Shown here in pieces: positions 20,392 to 23,158 of a stretch of 23,158 bases of DNA; position 1 is the first letter of the stretch, and each line of letters opens with the position of its first letter. The stretch comes from Ectocarpus siliculosus. Its lineage: Eukaryota > Sar > Phaeophyceae > Ectocarpales > Ectocarpaceae. The notes beneath the pieces are model-generated. The model did not search any database, was not told the origin of the DNA, and was given only the letters and a program-made list of their open reading frames with translations. The stretch lies in assembly GCA_000310025.1 (NCBI GenBank), contig FN648721.1:2389-25546 (forward strand), read 5' to 3'. The translations under genes were made by a program, and so were the position numbers.

Positions 20392-22761
20392 TTACGCCGC
20401 AACGGATACCCGCTTGTCCTCCTCCACCCGGCCGTCGAACACGGGAGGCGGGGCGCCAGACAGGGTGGCAGTGGGCGCGGACGCGCGGACCGAAGCGCGA
20501 CCCTCCGAGGGCCAACACCTGCTACCGCTGCCGCTGCTGCCGCTGGATGGACCACCACCGCTGCCCCCCCACAGCGATGGCGAAGGCGACGGCGAGAACG
20601 CCCCGGTGCTGGCGGCTTCGACCGCCACTCTCGAGGAGTCGTAAGAGTTGCCGCCGAGGAGATGGTGGACGGCGGCCGCGGCCGCCCGCTTGGCGTAGAC
20701 CGTCGACCCGGGGATGGAGCCCGAGCCAACCCCGGCCCAGTTGCCGTACCTGGAGGGCGTCCATACGGCGGAGGGGGTGGGTCAACTTCTTCGATGCAGA
20801 TTCGTGAAACATTTGACGCAGACTGGTGATACTGCGGTATGCGTGGAGCGGGGTACGTGTGATGCTGCTTGCGCTGGCTGGCTCAAAACCTCGTTCTGAT
20901 GTTTTATCAATGACGTGCTGTCGGGGAAACTGGGCAGCCCTCTACGCAATAGAGCGTGGAGGGGAATGCGAAAGGGTCCATGCGTTGATGGTGCGTGAGG
21001 AACACCTTCGTCTCATGCTTCGAGCTTTTCTGACAGCATTGAACACACAAACAAAGTCTTCTTTTGAAAATACTGTGAATCCGGAAACTGGACCCCGTCC
21101 TACAAAAGCCTCCTCTGCATCCCCCCTGTCAGGAGAGCCTCACAGCAGATAAGACACTATCCATGTTCGCGTTTTTCTTGTCCCGCTACAAGGCTGACGT
21201 CTGTTCATTCATCGGCCGGTGAGCGCGGCCCATGCCCTTCACCAAATACACGGGCACTGACGCCTACTTTCATTGGCCCACGAGGGAGCGCGTTCGATTG
21301 AAAAAACAAGAGACCCATCCAAGCACATAGTGGTCAGCCGGTTTGCACGGTCGATTCTAAGAAAGAGAGAGAGAGACACACACACACGACAGAGAGAGAA
21401 TAACGAGCACACAAACACAACCAAAAACTATAAAAACTCTCCATACATCTGCTGTACTCAATTTAGAAACATAAAAAACACACTCACCCCACAGCGAACA
21501 CTCCTGGGACCTCGGTCTCCCCCATCTCCCTCCCGTCCATGCCTACCGTAGAGTTCGGGCGGACGAGCCCGAGCCGCGACAGGTGCGACGTGTTCGACCG
21601 GTAACCAGTGCACCAGATTATGGCGTCTACGTCTGCGTGCCCGCCCGGAATGCTCCCGTCTTCGGACGCCTCCCACGCGACCCCCGTGGGCGTGAGGCGC
21701 GCGAGCTTGGGGACGCGCTGGTCGTAGACTCCTCGCTCTGCCGCCTCTATCACGCCCGGCTGCATGATGATGCTGTAATGTAATGGAGGGGGTGCAACGA
21801 AGGTGTGGGGGGCACGTCAACTAGATGTACACGTCGATGGCGCGTTGAGGAGACGGGGGTAGCGAGTTTCGTGAAGATGAACGGACGCATCATCGTCCGC
21901 TGTATCATTGCGTGTCAACGACTGGCTCTCCACAACACCGGCACATTTTCCGGGAGATGGAGGAGGGGGGGGCGTGGTCCTTTCCAGTATCATGATACGA
22001 TGGTCCACTACACTACACTTGGATAGCAAATTGGGGGGTGCTTCAGTGCTTAATTTTTCTTGAAAGAAAAACAACGCAGAAACTTATCGCGTTAATCGCA
22101 CAACCGTCCGTGTGGTTGAGTTAATTGTTGGTTCCCACCTGTGAAGGGAGGGGATGTCTTCCTCTCGCACGAAGCCTTGCTTTTGCCTCAGCCGAGCAAC
22201 TGTCACCCGAAAGAGAGAAAGTAGGTGACGATGAGGGGAGGTTTGTAAGGACACGGGACGTGCGACACAGCCACCATCGTATTGAAAGAGGCAGGCGTCA
22301 AGCCGGAGGGACACCGCGTACCGTGCATGCTCATGGCAGTGGGGTTTCGTTGGCGTCCTGCGCGCGAGAATGAGAAAAACATGTACTTGTCAGTTACAGC
22401 CGTACCTCTGTGCGCACGATTCCTCCGCGTTCTAGAGGAGGGAAGATAATTCCCCCGGTACATACACACTACAGCAGACATGTTTCCCTTCTCTTACCCG
22501 TGTCGAAAATCTCCTTGCCCGAGAGCCCCATCGGCAAGAACGACGGCGCCGTCAGCGTCGACCACAGCGTCGACGACGCCACCCCAGGCGCGGACACCTC
22601 AGCCAAGATCTGGGCGCCGCTGTTCCCGGAGCCGACAACGGCCACCTTCTTCCCCCTGAAGTCGTCGGCGAAGCGGTACTGGCTGCTGTGGATCTGGGTG
22701 CCGCGGAAGGTTTCCCACCCGGGGAGGCGTGGCCACACCGGGGACGCGTGAGTACCGGCCG
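20392..22761 (-). CDS. Flavin-containing monooxygenase (FMO/CzcO-like), C-terminal part; 5' exons outside the window
   Basis: Minus-strand exons 22761-22498, 22199-22139, 21772-21488 and 20749-20392 are GT-AG spliced with matching phases (split codons give Val, Ser and Gly). The family oxidises soft nucleophiles, or acts as a Baeyer-Villiger-type enzyme, using FAD and NADPH. Visible motifs: AGTHASP; the FMO fingerprint F-x-G-x3-H-x3-Y-R as FRGTQIHSSQYR; the NADPH Rossmann GSGNSG within KKVAVVGSGNSGAQIL; IIMQPGVIEAAERGVY; the C-T-G-Y motif in DAIIWCTGYRSN; and the end VPGVFAVGYGNWAG as in COG2072 proteins. The N-terminal FAD-binding GxGxxG part is missing because it lies to the right. The last 75 residues are Ser/Gly/Pro rich and beyond the usual family end. 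Substrate is unknown. Confidence 0.88.
21363..21400 (+). repeat. GA/CA simple repeats in the last intron of the monooxygenase gene
   Basis: GAGAGAGAGA, CACACACACA and GAGAGAGA runs occur in succession between the exons at 21488 and 20749. Confidence 0.85.
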
Positions 22762-23158
22762 CTGTGGGGGGGATCGGCGGGGCGAGAGGGAGGAGACAAG
22801 ATGTGCAGGGAGGGGGTGACGCGGTCAGTACTGTATGGGGGTACATTGTTTGACGATCATCCGGTGGGATATCTAGATACTCTCCAACACACGCATGTAC
22901 GAAACCAACGTTTTTGTCATACCCTTGGAGGGCGGAGATGACTGATGTCTGACCTTGACCGGCAAAGGCCAGCACTATTTACGATAATCGCAGGCGGGCA
23001 GGGCACCGGGTTTTTCTGCATTTCTGCCAGCAGCGGGGTGTCCCAACTCCTCACCCCCCCCCCTCCCCCCTGGGTCAATCCCGTGGACCAGGGGAAGACG
23101 AATATTGAACTGGAAGACACCTATGTACACACACACGAAACGTGTGTACATCTACCGA
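22762..23158 (-). other. Intron of the monooxygenase gene, running to the window edge
   Basis: The acceptor for the 22761 exon is preceded by a pyrimidine-rich tract rich in C. No FMO-like exon (FAD motif) was found up to the right edge. The stretch contains C-rich runs at 23054-23070 and a 10-bp inverted repeat ATGTACACAC/GTGTGTACAT (23123-23132 and 23142-23151). Confidence 0.6.

Noticed and set aside
20249-20807. Plus-strand Pro/Arg-rich ORFs opposite the last monooxygenase exon
   Set aside because: Antisense shadows; the minus frame carries the family C-terminal motif and matching splice phase.

Overview
This is a eukaryotic nuclear window. Its two recognisable cellular genes can only be read by joining short exons across GT-AG introns of about 240 to 1,600 bases. 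The many long introns, CAG/Gln tracts, an LTR retrotransposon and a secreted parallel beta-helix protein suggest a stramenopile, most likely a brown alga of the Ectocarpus type. The taxon is an inference; the exon chains are read from the sequence and are phase-consistent.

Layout. (1) Positions 1-2819, minus strand: the 5' part of an LTR retrotransposon. It has a candidate 430-bp LTR (2390-2819), a leader, and a Gln/Gly/Tyr-rich gag that starts at 2249 and runs off the left edge. Gag is split over three frames by two +1 shifts, so this copy is probably dead. Inside the candidate LTR lies an array of nine short dyads of the form GGC-N6-GCC whose arms change in a compensatory way. (2) 2820-4631: no firm gene; a cluster of three inverted repeats at 3004-3104 and weak ORFs. 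(3) 4632-13133, plus strand: a 12-exon gene for a secreted right-handed beta-helix (pectin-lyase-like) protein with a signal peptide, a charged coiled-coil-like linker and a Ser-Asp repeat tail. Further coding-like exons at 13764-13952, 14649-14665 and 14923-15021 may be an alternative 3' end. (4) 15022-20391: no gene supported; a diverged direct duplication (about 16.0 and 16.4 kb), a G11 run and a (CT)23 microsatellite. (5) 20392-22761, minus strand: four 3' exons of a flavin-containing monooxygenase (FMO/CzcO-like). Its N-terminal FAD-binding exons lie beyond the right edge.

The beta-helix gene and the monooxygenase gene converge across about 5-7 kb of spacer. Nothing indicates that they work together. 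The beta-helix protein should enter the secretory pathway and act at the wall or matrix. The monooxygenase is an FAD/NADPH enzyme of unknown substrate. The retroelement is an unrelated insertion.

The most unusual signals are the covarying dyad array in the candidate LTR, the Ser-Asp tail joined to a beta-helix fold and carried on two similar exons, and the several possible 3' ends of that gene, including a 17-nt micro-exon.
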